DNA of 64,000 nt from Mycobacterium sp. 155 (GCF_000373905.1 NZ_KB892705.1:2561020-2625019), one strand, 5' to 3'. Counted from the first letter of the stretch, positions 49,089 to 58,482 are shown. Program-made: numbers and translations. Notes: generated by a model from the letters alone, not told the origin.

Positions 49089-50351
49089 TCAGCCGAGACC
49101 GAAAATACGATCATACGCAGCAAATACTACATTTTTCGAATACGTCTGTTCGAAATGCTCCGATGCCGCCATAGATACCATAGAGTTGTACTTCGGTGAC
49201 GTAAGTCGACCGAGCTGCTCGACCCATTCGTCGGTGTCATCGGCCAAACAGACACCATTCTCAATTCCCGCGAGCACGCCCCTGGCCCCGATCGTGGTTG
49301 AGACCACTGGCAAACCTCGGCCAAGAGATTCGAGTATCTTGATCTTTACCCCCGATCCAAAGCGCATCGGGTTCAGAATCGCTGCGCTTTGGGCCATCAA
49401 GGTATCGAGGTCTGGTACGTATCCCTCTAACGATATCGAGCCGCTACCGAAACTGGCTATAGCCGCGAGCAATTCTGGTTGCGGCTCGCGACCTACCACC
49501 CGAAGCCGCGCATTTGGAATTCGGCTGAGAACCTTCGGCCACGTGTCACATATAAAGGATCGTAGTCCTTCATCGTTGTGAGGCGCCGACAGGAGCCCCA
49601 GAAAGAGGAACTCCGGCGAACCTTGGAAGTTACGACTAACGGTTGTCGGTTCCTTGATGAGCGGCGGAATGGTCGAAATACGCCCCTCGCCCACCGCAGC
49701 CCTCTTCTGCAATAGTTCCGTCTCATAGTGATTGACCAATAGACACTGATCCACCGACCGTGCCGTGCGATCCTCGCTGCGCGCGATGAGGCGTTTCTCC
49801 GCCGTGAGGAGGACTCTTTGGGGAATGCGATTCTGGGAAAGGAAACGCAGTTTGGCCGGTACGTGTTTGGCGAAGTTTGCCAGGGGCTTGATCGTCACGC
49901 TTCTATCGGTCTTGCTGGCCTCCAGCATCGTTGCGTATCGTTCCGAAAATAGATCGTCGATGTAGCAGATACGCGTCGGCCCCGGCGCATTGTCAGCGTA
50001 CTGGGCCGCACGAACCGTGTCGTAAAGCTCGATCTGCGGATCGATCTCCCGAAGGCTTCGCTGCACGGCTTGCTCGGTGCCTCGGGACCATAGCAGGGAT
50101 TCCTGAATACTCGAGCGACCGACCAGAGTGCGAGTAGCCACATTTCGGCAGGCTTGTGCCGCGGACGGACCCTTGAAAGACCGCAGATTCACACCGAAAT
50201 CGCCGTGCGCCCGATTTGCCACGAGCAGGTAGTGCACCCTCTGGGGGCACAAACGCGTCGTGAAATAGTCGATGAGTCCCCCAAGAACCACTTTCTTTCC
50301 GTCGTCAGCAGGGTACGGATTCACCGCACTGACGATGGCGACCTCTGTCAT
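49089..50351 (-). CDS. Glycosyltransferase, GT4-like
   Basis: A GT-B type protein of 420 residues. Donor-domain motifs are FLFLGLLSAPHNDEGLRSF (about 232-250), RVVGREPQPELLAAI, and PMRFGSGVKIKILESLGRGLPVVSTTIGARGV (split; Glu at about 349). The N-terminal acceptor half is divergent and gives no substrate clue. It starts at ATG 50351, overlapping the stop of the priming transferase by 1 bp, so the two are co-transcribed. The 246 bp between this gene and the polymerase gene (48843-49088) show no gene. Confidence 0.86.
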   Translation of the reverse strand: MTEVAIVSAVNPYPADDGKKVVLGGLIDYFTTRLCPQRVHYLLVANRAHGDFGVNLRSFKGPSAAQACRNVATRTLVGRSSIQESLLWSRGTEQAVQRSLREIDPQIELYDTVRAAQYADNAPGPTRICYIDDLFSERYATMLEASKTDRSVTIKPLANFAKHVPAKLRFLSQNRIPQRVLLTAEKRLIARSEDRTARSVDQCLLVNHYETELLQKRAAVGEGRISTIPPLIKEPTTVSRNFQGSPEFLFLGLLSAPHNDEGLRSFICDTWPKVLSRIPNARLRVVGREPQPELLAAIASFGSGSISLEGYVPDLDTLMAQSAAILNPMRFGSGVKIKILESLGRGLPVVSTTIGARGVLAGIENGVCLADDTDEWVEQLGRLTSPKYNSMVSMAASEHFEQTYSKNVVFAAYDRIFGLG

Positions 50352-51838
50352 CAGTAGGCACCCGAGCCTCTGACCACCGCGCTGAGCGTGCTCATCGCGA
50401 TGACCAGGTCGTTAATCATCGACCAGTTCTCCACATAGGAGAGATCCAGCCGGACCGAGTCCTCCCACGACAGGTCGGAGCGGCCACTGACCTGCCATAA
50501 CCCGGTAATGCCAGGACGTACGAGCAGTCTCCGACGGACCTGGTGGTCATAAGACTCGACCTCACTAGGGAGCGGCGGTCTCGGCCCGACCACGCTCATC
50601 TCGCCCCGCAGCACATTGATGAACTGCGGCAACTCGTCGATGCTGTATTTGCGAAGGAACCTGCCGACCGGAGTGACTCGGGGATCCGCCCGGATCTTGA
50701 AAAGCACGCCGCCACCCTCGTTTAGATGGGCCACGTCAGCCACCCGTTTGTCGGCGTCGACAATCATGCTGCGGAACTTGATCATCCGAAACGGTCGACC
50801 ATCCAGACCGACACGTTCCGCAACGTAGAACACCGGCCCCTTACTTGAGAGCTTCACGGCCAGCGCAGCAGCAATCATTATCGGCGCGGCTGCCAGCAGA
50901 ACAATCAGCGAGAAGCACACGTCGAATGCACGCTTCTGGAACTGCTTGGCGCCGTTGTATTGTGGTTTGTCCACGTGGATAAGGGCCAACCCGCCGACGG
51001 GCCGAACGGTCAACCGTGGGCCAGCGACATCGACCATCCCGGGTGACACTACGAGGTCGACGTTCAGCTTCTCCAATTGCCAAGACAGATCGCGAATTTC
51101 ATCGGGACTCAGGTGCCCTGAAGTCAGCATGACCGTATCGGCGAGCGACTCGACGACTGCGCGGGTGATGTCCCCGTCGTAGGGGTACACCTGGACGGAG
51201 TCCGAACCGATGTGCAACGAGTCGTGCAGTGCCATCCCCGGGCCGCACACCCCCACGACTGTGTATCCGTCGGCAGGGCATCGCGCGAGTGACCGGGTAA
51301 GCGCCCGCACCGAGTCCGGTTGACCGACGGCGAGCACCGTGTTCATGAACTCACCACCGACGCGGCGGCGCGCGACATACTTCCGTGTCAGCCAGCGGTT
51401 CATGGTCAGCGCCACGAGGCCAATCGGGAACGCCAAGGCGAGATACCCACGCGCGATGTCGATCTTGAACACAGCAGAGATGACGGCAATGGCACCCAAC
51501 AGGCACAAAGTCGCAGCCCACACCCGGCGGTACTCATCCAAACCTTGTCCCAAAACACGTGGCGAACGAGTCTTGTAGATTGCCAAGACCGCGGCCCAGA
51601 CCGCGACAAGCGACGCGGAGACCAGGGAGTAGTCGATCTGAGTGTGTCCGCTAAGGCCAATATCGTTGACGTCACCGAAACGTAACCACTGCGCGAGCGC
51701 AACGGCCAACGTTACGACCACAGCATCCGAGAACCACAATGACCGTCGGTACTGATCCCGCCAGGATCTGCATTGGAGTGGACGATCCTTTGTCGCCAAT
51801 CCCGCCGGCTGTTGAGGCACAAGGTCAGCAACTGACAT
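50351..51838 (-). CDS. Polyprenyl-phosphate sugar transferase (EPS priming enzyme) 1
   Basis: A polyisoprenyl-phosphate hexose-1-phosphate transferase of 495 residues. Four N-terminal TM helices and a CoA-binding-like domain (about residues 120-270) are followed by a membrane hairpin and the catalytic Bac_transf domain (about 300-495) with KFRSM, D-x-R (RADPR), PVGRFLRKYSIDELPQ, VGPRPP and WQVSGRS. It loads the first sugar phosphate on the lipid carrier. The ATG at 51838 is preferred because the DNA just upstream encodes a relic of another sugar transferase in a different frame; ATG 51859 is an alternative. A paralog lies at 59070. Confidence 0.9.
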   Translation of the reverse strand: MSVADLVPQQPAGLATKDRPLQCRSWRDQYRRSLWFSDAVVVTLAVALAQWLRFGDVNDIGLSGHTQIDYSLVSASLVAVWAAVLAIYKTRSPRVLGQGLDEYRRVWAATLCLLGAIAVISAVFKIDIARGYLALAFPIGLVALTMNRWLTRKYVARRRVGGEFMNTVLAVGQPDSVRALTRSLARCPADGYTVVGVCGPGMALHDSLHIGSDSVQVYPYDGDITRAVVESLADTVMLTSGHLSPDEIRDLSWQLEKLNVDLVVSPGMVDVAGPRLTVRPVGGLALIHVDKPQYNGAKQFQKRAFDVCFSLIVLLAAAPIMIAAALAVKLSSKGPVFYVAERVGLDGRPFRMIKFRSMIVDADKRVADVAHLNEGGGVLFKIRADPRVTPVGRFLRKYSIDELPQFINVLRGEMSVVGPRPPLPSEVESYDHQVRRRLLVRPGITGLWQVSGRSDLSWEDSVRLDLSYVENWSMINDLVIAMSTLSAVVRGSGAY

Positions 51839-52067
51839 TCCGCCAGAACCTTTCACCATGTCCAGCCCCGGCGATACGAGAGGCACGTGTGTAGTAAGCC
51901 GTTACGAACGGCATCCAGATCCCGACAATCCGGCTGAAGATCACCGAATAGCCGAGCGAGTTGCGGCCAGTCTGCGTGTTCTGCAGGAAGTGGGCGTTCC
52001 GGTTGCGCCTCTCAGGCTGCTGCCCCGGCAAAGTTGTCCCGCCAGCGAGCGCGCTGATTGCTGTCAT
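51825..52067 (-). pseudogene. Truncated relic of a third sugar transferase (N-terminal membrane region)
   Basis: An 80-codon open stretch whose second half, NSLGYSVIFSRIVGIWMPFV then YYTRASRIAGAGHGERFWRNV, lines up with the TM3-TM4 region of the priming transferases (NSVGYSIVSLALAAAWLAAM, YQTRSHRVIGSGLEEYRRVW at 59070-60620). It has no N-terminal helices or catalytic domain and stops just inside the intact gene. It is closer to the distant paralog than to the gene it abuts, which suggests recombination between transferase copies. Confidence 0.6.
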
Positions 52068-53100
52068 GACACGAGCTCTGTCTGCTTCGGCGGGCCAGCA
52101 AGTGTTCGTTCGCAGACGTGCGTTACAGAATTCACCATCACCGTGTGCTCTCTTGAAGGCTTGGCCAGATCAGTACCGAGAGCGCGAACCTGCTAGCCGA
52201 AGAGTGCCTGGCGTGGGTGCCATCCGTAGCATGAAAGAGCCTTCCTTCACTGGGAGGTTGAGAAGAGCAGGGGGTGGGGTCGGTTTGGTCGCAGTCCCCA
52301 TCTCCTGCTTTTAATGGACGAATCGCTCGTCGTTATCGCGTGTGTGCTCAGGTCGGCCACCGTGGCAACGTCGTTCTGCAAACAGATCTCGTCGTAGCCG
52401 ACTTGCACGTAGAGCGGTTAAGCAATATTCACCAGGTGAGCCGTGACCATCCTGTCGGATCGACAACATACGCCTTCATAGCTGGACCACAGCAAACACA
52501 AGACAGTACGTTCAGGCGCGGCGCGTCAGCATTGACCAGCAATTCACCCACTCCCTCGCTTGTTGCTCTGCATGCGCGCCGTTGCGTGATCCGGCCTCTC
52601 ACCTAGGGAGACGCCATCAAACGCTGCTGGACCATCCCCAGGCAGCTTGGACTTTCAATCACCCCCGCATGGGCAGTCGCCAACAGGCGTTGCGCACTAA
52701 ACTTGTCACAATCGTACAGGTTTCGCAACTCTTAGATCGATATTGACGAGGCGGTATGAATCCGTGTTAACCAGGTAATTCCATCGGCAATGACACATAC
52801 TGACGTGATTACAGCTACCTTGCATCGACACTGTGGAAAGTTCTGGCCAAGATGGATCCGAGGCAGTAGAGTTCTCGCCTCTCGCATGCGCGCTCCTACC
52901 ACTCCAGCCGCGGCTCCTGATGATCGTGTCGCGTCGTCGGTAGTGGGGTTGGCAGCTCAGCGGTGTCGCCGTCGGTCATCGGTTTCGGTGTCCGCCAGCA
53001 ATCAACCAGCTCCGGAAACCAGGCACTGCCCCGGCGTTCCGAAATGACATTGCCAGGCATCGGTCGAACAATGGACGCCGCCTGCACATAGACGCGGTGC
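52068..53100. other. About 1-kb region without supported genes, AT-richer, flanked by relics
   Basis: Open frames of up to about 110 codons exist (52274-52606 plus strand; 52896-53105 minus strand), but none resembles a protein and none has a convincing ribosome site. Base composition is less GC-rich than the flanks. With a transferase relic on the left and IS21 remnants on the right, this looks like decayed mobile or recombined DNA. Confidence 0.5.
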
Positions 53101-53382
53101 GGCACAGTCGACCGGCTCTCATGTGTGCGGTACGCCTCGGCCCGTTATTCGCTGCCCACCCGGCTGATCGGCACTACCGTGGCGTTGGCCATCGACCACG
53201 GTGCCCTATTCATCGTTGAACCGGCCACGGGGACGATTGTGACCGAACACGAACTGCGCCGTGCGGTGGCGCTCGTGGATCTTCCTATGGCACAGATCCA
53301 TTCACCGGAAACCTATCGGATCACCGACACCACCACCGGAGGTGTTCGTAGAACCAAAATTGTTGCCGCCATTGCCCGCTGA
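53101..53382 (+). pseudogene. IS21-family istA transposase remnant (C-terminal part, internal deletion)
   Basis: The frame reads TVDRLSCVRYASARYSLPTR, then LIGTTVALAIDHGALFIVEP and ATGTIVTEHEL. This is the SH3-like Mu-transposase C-terminal domain of IstA proteins. It then jumps to a short tail (RRAVA, YRITDTTTGG), so the middle of the C-terminal region is deleted. No DDE catalytic domain remains upstream. Recognised by pattern memory, not by search. Confidence 0.6.
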
Positions 53383-53540
53383 CCTCGATGCCGCACTGCG
53401 CAGGCTGCGGTTGGCCACTGTGCGCCGCACCGCACCTGAAGTCCTGACCGTAGCCCAAGGACCCGACGCTGGACTCCCCCACAACGCTGCTCGTTCGCTT
53501 GTCGGCTCTCCGCGGTACGGACGCTCGCTCACGTCAAGAA
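53341..53540 (+). pseudogene. IS21-family istB helper ATPase remnant (N-terminal fragment)
   Basis: Directly after the istA remnant, in another frame, PPLPADLDAALRRLRLATVR then RTAPEVLTVAQ matches the beginning of IstB (about the first 35 residues). The frame then degenerates and no AAA+ Walker motif follows. The istA-istB order is that of an IS21 element. The frame stays open into the epimerase gene, which explains an artificially long open frame there. Confidence 0.55.
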
Positions 53541-53596
53541 CACGGTGCAATCAGCTGTCCCCGCACCTCAGCAGACGCTCATGGCACGATAACCTC

Positions 53597-54151
53597 ATGC
53601 GCGTCGAACGGACCGACCTCGCCGATGTCATTGTGCTGATTCCGGAGCTCTTCCGCGACGAACGGGGGTTCTTCACCCGAACGTTCGACGCTGCCGTCTT
53701 CGACGAATTCGTGGGCGTCCCAGGAACTTCCACGACGTTTATCCAGGACTCCCAGTCCAGGTCGACCCGCGGCGTGGTCCGGGGCATGCATGGCCGGGCC
53801 GGACGCGGTGAGGCGAAGCTGGTCAGGTGCGCCCACGGCGCGGTTCACGACGTTTTGGTCGACATCAGGCCGGATTCGCCGACGTTCGGTGCGCAGCAGG
53901 CCTTTACGCTCGACGACAACGAATTCCACCATCTGTACGTCCCGCCGGGATTTCTGCACGGCTTTCAAGCGATCTCCGCGACGGCAGACGTCTGCTATCG
54001 GATCGATCGTCCGCACAATCCGAGCGAAGATATCGGAGTGGCCTACGACGACCCCGATCTGGCAATCGCCTGGCCGCTGCCCGTGACGATGGTGTCGGCC
54101 CGCGACGCCTCCGCAGCCAGTTGGCGGGAACTGCTCACGCACTTGCCGTGA
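53597..54151 (+). CDS. dTDP-4-dehydrorhamnose 3,5-epimerase-like (RmlC-type) protein
   Basis: A cupin-fold NDP-4-keto-sugar epimerase of 184 residues. RmlC features are RDERGFFTRTFD (about 21-32), RGVVRGMH (about 59-66, catalytic His), KLVRCAHGAVHDVLVDIRPDSPTFG (split, about 75-99) and LYVPPGFLHGF (about 115-125). Where RmlC has Tyr before x-Pro (the catalytic acid region) this protein appears to have His (RPHNP), so specificity may differ. ATG 53597 gives the family length; upstream is the istB relic. It converges on the cytidylyltransferase, with which it likely forms one sugar pathway. Confidence 0.83.
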   Translation: MRVERTDLADVIVLIPELFRDERGFFTRTFDAAVFDEFVGVPGTSTTFIQDSQSRSTRGVVRGMHGRAGRGEAKLVRCAHGAVHDVLVDIRPDSPTFGAQQAFTLDDNEFHHLYVPPGFLHGFQAISATADVCYRIDRPHNPSEDIGVAYDDPDLAIAWPLPVTMVSARDASAASWRELLTHLP

Positions 54152-54239
54152 TCCTGCGCATCGACTCGTCCAGGCGGCTCTCCTCGCACAGCCGCTGCAG
54201 ACGGGGGCTGACCACCGGAGATGTGGTGAACCTGCAACC

Positions 54240-55049
54240 TCACTGCGGCGCTGGGCTACCCGCGAGCGTGTCGACGTCGCGTTCCCAAACTGCCCAGGGC
54301 CGATCGCCCTGCTGATACCCGATGTCGAGTTCGGCACGCTCCTTGAAAGTATCTGCCGGCTTCCAAAATCCACCATGCTTGTAACCGAACAGCCTGCCCT
54401 GGCCAGCCAACGTTCCACACGCGTCGGCGACAAGGTCACCGCCTTCGGGGATGAGATCGAATACCTCTTGAGTGAGGACGAAGTAGCCGCCGTTCACCCA
54501 TACAGAGAGATCGGAGGCGGGGATGATGTCCTTAACCTCACCTGCTTCGCTGACCTCGACGCAGTGAAAGGACTGCTGGGGCGAGACGAGCATCATCGAC
54601 GCCACGGCGCCCGATTGATGGAACTTGTCGATAACGTCGTCGAGCGGGGCATCGGTCAGGACATCGGCGTAATTGGCCAGGAAGTACTCGTCACCCTGAA
54701 TGTGCTTGCGTACCCGCCTGAGTCGTTCGCCGATGGCAGATTCCAAGCCGGTGTCGACGAACGTGATGGACCAGTCGCTGATATCGCTGTGCAACAGTTC
54801 GACCTGCCCATTGCGCATGACGAAATCGTTGGACGCGGTCTCCTGATAGGACAGGAAGTAGTCCTTGATGTGGGATGCGCCGTAACCCAGGCACAGGATG
54901 AAGTCCGTGTGTCCGTAGTGGGCGTAGTACCGCATCACATGCCAGATCAGCGGGCGGGGTCCCACCATCTGCATTGGCTTCGGGATATCGTCGGTCGAAT
55001 TGGTGCGCATCCGCATGCCGTATCCGCCGCAGAACAGAACCACCTTCAT
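54240..55049 (-). CDS. Glucose-1-phosphate cytidylyltransferase-like nucleotidyltransferase
   Basis: A protein of 269 residues. The N-terminus MKVVLFCGGYGMRMR with KPMQMVGPRPLIWHVMRYY (about 24-42) follows RfbF-type cytidylyltransferases, which make CDP-glucose, the entry to CDP-dideoxy and branched sugars. NYADVLTD (about 125) holds the metal Asp, and VNGGYFVL (about 182) the sugar site. The GGYGMRMR loop is a variant of the usual GGxGTR. The ATG at 55049 overlaps the methyltransferase stop by 4 bp. Nucleotide specificity (CTP or TTP) is not certain. Confidence 0.8.
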   Translation of the reverse strand: MKVVLFCGGYGMRMRTNSTDDIPKPMQMVGPRPLIWHVMRYYAHYGHTDFILCLGYGASHIKDYFLSYQETASNDFVMRNGQVELLHSDISDWSITFVDTGLESAIGERLRRVRKHIQGDEYFLANYADVLTDAPLDDVIDKFHQSGAVASMMLVSPQQSFHCVEVSEAGEVKDIIPASDLSVWVNGGYFVLTQEVFDLIPEGGDLVADACGTLAGQGRLFGYKHGGFWKPADTFKERAELDIGYQQGDRPWAVWERDVDTLAGSPAPQ

Positions 55050-56356
55050 ATTGACTGTCCTCCAATGTCTTCGGAGTTCGATGTGTGCAATTCCGGGAGT
55101 GGAAAGACGAGTTGTCCACCCCACTCCCCGATATAGGCGAGTTGCTCAGTCAACTCCGCTTCGAGGTTCCACGGCAACGCAAGCACGACGTCTGGCCGAT
55201 CTTTGGCGATCATCTCCGGAGCGTGGATCGGAATCCGGGTCCCCGGGGTGTAGCGGCCGTGCTTGTAAGGGTTGCGGTCCACGGTGTATTCGAGCAGGTC
55301 GGACCGAATACCGCAGTAGTTCAGCAGGGTATTGCCCTTGCCCGGTGCACCGTAACCGACGACTTTCTTCCCGGAGGCCTTGCAGTCCAACAGGAATCGC
55401 AACAGATCGTGGCGAATCTTCGCCGTTCGGGCGTGCAGCTGAAGGTAGCCGTCGACATGATGGAGCCCGGCTTCTTCTTCGGCTCGTAACGCCTCGGCCA
55501 CCCGCTCGGAGGGTTTTCCAGCAGCCTCGGACGGCCGTGCCCATAGCCGCAATGACCCTCCGTGCGTCGCGAGCAACTCGACGTCGACGACGATCAGCCC
55601 TCCGGAAGCCAGCGCACGGATGGCCGAAAGCACCGTGTAGTACTGGAAATGCTCGTGATAGATAGAGTCGAATTGGCCAAGTGTCACCAGGTTCAACGCG
55701 TGATGCACCTCGATACTCAGCCAGCCGTCGTCGGCCATCAAGCCACGCAGTGACCGGGTAAACCCCACGAGGTCCGGGATGTGGGCGTAGACATTATTGG
55801 CAATCACAAGGTTCGCCGGACCGTGGTCGGCACTCACGCGCTGCGCCAACTCCTCATCGAGGAATGCGGTTATGGTGGGCACTCCACGCTGGCGGGCGGC
55901 CGCACCGACATTGACCGAGGGTTCGATCCCCAGGCAGGGGATGCCTTCCGCCACGGTGTGCTGAAGAAGGTAGCCGTCGTTACTAGCGACTTCGATGACC
56001 AACGAGTTGTTGTCGAGTCCCAGATTTTCGATGACCCCGTGGACGAAGTCCCTGGAATGCTGCACCCAGCTATCGGAGTACGACGAGAAGTACGCGTATT
56101 CGGTGAAGGTGTCCTCGGGAGTGATCAACGCCGGGATCTGCAGCAACATGCAGTCTTCGCACAGCCTCAGATGCAGCGGGTAGGTCACCTCGGGGAGATC
56201 AAGCTCGGCGACTGCGAGGAACTTCTCACAAGGCGGAGTGGCACCCAGATCGAGGACGCTGACCAGGCGGGTCGAACCACACAACCGGCACACAACCGAA
56301 TCGGATTCAGGCGTTGCAATCCGCATTTCCATTGACCCCACCGGCGAATTGCTCAT
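55046..56356 (-). CDS. NDP-sugar C-methyltransferase (zinc-binding, three-domain type)
   Basis: A protein of 436 residues like TylC3/TcaB9-type C-3-methyltransferases. The N-terminal zinc domain has CRLCG (about 23-27) and CEDC (about 66-69). The SAM domain has VIEVASNDGYLLQ (about 118-130). The C-terminal domain has GYGAPGKGNTLLNY (about 343-356) and YTPGTRIPIHAPE. Such enzymes methylate C-3 of NDP-4-keto-6-deoxy sugars, giving branched sugars. It forms an operon with the cytidylyltransferase. The CDP-glucose 4,6-dehydratase expected for the route is not in the window. Confidence 0.85.
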   Translation of the reverse strand: MSNSPVGSMEMRIATPESDSVVCRLCGSTRLVSVLDLGATPPCEKFLAVAELDLPEVTYPLHLRLCEDCMLLQIPALITPEDTFTEYAYFSSYSDSWVQHSRDFVHGVIENLGLDNNSLVIEVASNDGYLLQHTVAEGIPCLGIEPSVNVGAAARQRGVPTITAFLDEELAQRVSADHGPANLVIANNVYAHIPDLVGFTRSLRGLMADDGWLSIEVHHALNLVTLGQFDSIYHEHFQYYTVLSAIRALASGGLIVVDVELLATHGGSLRLWARPSEAAGKPSERVAEALRAEEEAGLHHVDGYLQLHARTAKIRHDLLRFLLDCKASGKKVVGYGAPGKGNTLLNYCGIRSDLLEYTVDRNPYKHGRYTPGTRIPIHAPEMIAKDRPDVVLALPWNLEAELTEQLAYIGEWGGQLVFPLPELHTSNSEDIGGQSI

Positions 56357-56750
56357 GGCGCTAAGGCTACTTTCGTTTGCTGAGATGCACTCTAGTTAAC
56401 ACACTATCAGCTAAATCGAGATCGGCAACCACGCTCGCTGAGTTCAACCTCTCCATCAGGCACCTTCAACCTATCTACCAGGCATCTTTAGTGTCATTAG
56501 CAACAAAAATGCAAGTACGACCGCAGGCACCCATCGATACGACCGCAAAGCCACGGCCTCAAACCTACACATCGAGCGCCTCTCTTCAGCACCGCAGATA
56601 AAGTGTGCTGGATATGACCAGCCTTGGGCTGGATTCCATGGAGACCGTCGGTACCCACCGGCGGTCGAGTACCTGCGCGCCGAACTTCTCTAAGGAAAAA
56701 CTAAGGGCCACCCGAGACGCAGCACCGTCGCACCGATAGCATCGTGACCC
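56357..56750. promoter_or_regulatory. 394-bp divergent region between EPS block and accD5
   Basis: No gene supported. The left half is AT-richer than its surroundings and probably holds the methyltransferase promoter. The right half is the accD5 leader. The last 17 bases plus the first codons of accD5 (56734-56760) recur, with two mismatches, in front of maf at 61014-61040. Confidence 0.5.
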
Positions 56751-58388
56751 ATGACGAGCGTTACCGAGCCGCCGGAAGCCCAAGCCGAGCACACGGTGGA
56801 TATCCACACCACCGCAGGCAAGCTGGCCGACCTGCGCAAGCGCACCGTAGAGACACTGCACCCCGTCGGCGAGGACGCCGTGGAGAAGGTGCACGCCAAA
56901 GGCAAGCTGACCGCCCGCGAGCGCATCTTCGCGCTGCTCGACGAGGGCTCGTTCGTCGAACTCGACGCGCTGGCCCGCCATCGCAGCACCAACTTCGGCC
57001 TGGCCGACAATCGCCCGCTCGGCGATGGCGTGGTCACTGGCTACGGCACCATCGACGGCCGCGATGTATGCATCTTCAGCCAGGACGCCACCGTATTCGG
57101 CGGCAGCCTCGGCGAGGTGTACGGCGAGAAGATCGTCAAGGTGCAGGAGCTGGCCATCAAGACCGGCCGCCCACTGATCGGCATCAACGACGGCGCAGGC
57201 GCCCGGATCCACGAAGGCGTCGTCTCGCTGGGCCTGTACAGCCAGATCTTCCGCAACAACATCCTGGCCTCGGGCGTCATCCCGCAGATCTCCCTGATCA
57301 TGGGCGCCGCCGCCGGTGGCCACGTCTACTCCCCCGCGCTGACCGACTTCATCGTCATGGTCGACCAGACCAGCCAGATGTTCATCACCGGGCCCGACGT
57401 CATCAAGACCGTCACCGGCGAGGACGTCACCATGGAGGAGCTGGGCGGCGCCCACACCCACGAGGCCAAGTCGGGTACCGCGCACTATGTCGCCTCCGGC
57501 GAGCAGGACGCTTTCGACTACGTTCGCGAACTGCTGAGCTATCTGCCCCCCAACAACTTCGCCGAGCCGCCGCACTACCCGGCCGAGCCGCCGGTCGGGC
57601 CGATCGAGGACAACCTCACCGAGGAGGACCTCGAGCTAGACACCTTGATCCCGGATTCGCCGAACCAGCCGTACGACATGCACGAGGTCATCTCGCGCAT
57701 CCTCGACGACGACGAATTCCTCGAGGTGCAGGCGGGTTACGCGCAGAACATCATCATCGGATTCGGCCGCATCGAGGGCCGCCCGGTCGGCATCGTCGCC
57801 AACCAGCCCACCCAGTTCGCCGGCTGCCTGGACATCAACGCCTCGGAGAAGGCCGCCCGGTTCGTGCGCACCTGCGACTGCTTCAACATTCCGATCGTCA
57901 TGCTCGTCGACGTTCCCGGCTTCCTGCCTGGCACCGACCAGGAGTACAACGGCATCATCCGCCGCGGCGCCAAGCTGCTCTACGCCTATGGCGAGGCCAC
58001 CGTCGCCAAGGTCACCGTCATCACCCGCAAGGCATACGGCGGCGCGTACTGCGTGATGGGGTCCAAGAACATGGGTTGCGACGTCAACGTGGCGTGGCCG
58101 ACAGCGCAGATCGCGGTCATGGGCGCCTCGGGTGCGGTCGGCTTCGTCTACCGCTCCGATCTCAGGAAGGCAGCGCAGGAAGGGCAGGACGTCGACGCGC
58201 TGCGCCTCGAACTGCAGCAGACCTACGAGGACACTCTGGTGAACCCCTACATCGCTGCCGAGCGCGGATACGTTGACGCGGTCATCCCGCCCTCGCACAC
58301 GCGTGGCTACATCGGTACCGCGCTACGGCTGCTGGACCGCAAGATCGTGCAGACGCCGCCGAAGAAGCACGGGAACATTCCACTGTGA
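56751..58388 (+). CDS. accD5: Acyl-CoA (propionyl-CoA) carboxylase beta chain
   Basis: The carboxyltransferase subunit of the biotin-dependent propionyl/acetyl-CoA carboxylase, making methylmalonyl-CoA for methyl-branched lipids. It is 545 residues. Oxyanion-hole regions [10 protein letters not shown] (about 150) and [14 protein letters not shown] (about 428-441) are present, along with acyl-CoA-binding [15 protein letters not shown] (about 110-124). Its stop overlaps accE5 by 4 bp. BirA, encoded before the interposed block, biotinylates the partner AccA3. Confidence 0.96.
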   Translation: MTSVTEPPEAQAEHTVDIHTTAGKLADLRKRTVETLHPVGEDAVEKVHAKGKLTARERIFALLDEGSFVELDALARHRSTNFGLADNRPLGDGVVTGYGTIDGRDVCIFSQDATVFGGSLGEVYGEKIVKVQELAIKTGRPLIGINDGAGARIHEGVVSLGLYSQIFRNNILASGVIPQISLIMGAAAGGHVYSPALTDFIVMVDQTSQMFITGPDVIKTVTGEDVTMEELGGAHTHEAKSGTAHYVASGEQDAFDYVRELLSYLPPNNFAEPPHYPAEPPVGPIEDNLTEEDLELDTLIPDSPNQPYDMHEVISRILDDDEFLEVQAGYAQNIIIGFGRIEGRPVGIVANQPTQFAGCLDINASEKAARFVRTCDCFNIPIVMLVDVPGFLPGTDQEYNGIIRRGAKLLYAYGEATVAKVTVITRKAYGGAYCVMGSKNMGCDVNVAWPTAQIAVMGASGAVGFVYRSDLRKAAQEGQDVDALRLELQQTYEDTLVNPYIAAERGYVDAVIPPSHTRGYIGTALRLLDRKIVQTPPKKHGNIPL

Positions 58389-58482
58389 GCGGGGCGAACG
58401 ATTCAACTGCTGTGAGCGGGGCGAACGATTCAACTGCTGTGAGCGGGGCGAACGATTCAACTGCTGTGAGCGGGGCGAACGA
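58385..58482 (+). repeat. 27-bp tandem repeat, 3.6 copies, at the accE5 5' end
   Basis: The unit GTGAGCGGGGCGAACGATTC plus AACTGCT repeats at 58385, 58412 and 58439, with a partial copy from 58466. Copies are identical, so the array is recent or actively changing in number. Being 27 bp long, it keeps the reading frame, and each copy supplies a new GTG start. Confidence 0.93.

Noticed and set aside
49186..49581. 131-codon plus-strand frame opposite the glycosyltransferase
   Set aside because: Antisense to conserved donor-domain codons.
50351..51886. Start of the priming transferase at 51886 (GTG)
   Set aside because: The first 16 codons overlap the transferase relic in another frame; ATG 51838 or 51859 is better placed.
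52274..52606. 110-codon open frame in the gene-poor region
   Set aside because: No ribosome site, no recognisable motif, and the surrounding DNA shows only decay products.
53261..53596. 112-codon N-terminal extension of the RmlC-like protein
   Set aside because: This stretch is the istB remnant; the epimerase fold begins at ATG 53597.
58385..58482. Possible CRISPR array
   Set aside because: Repeats are directly adjacent with no spacers and lie in the accE5 coding frame; it is a minisatellite.
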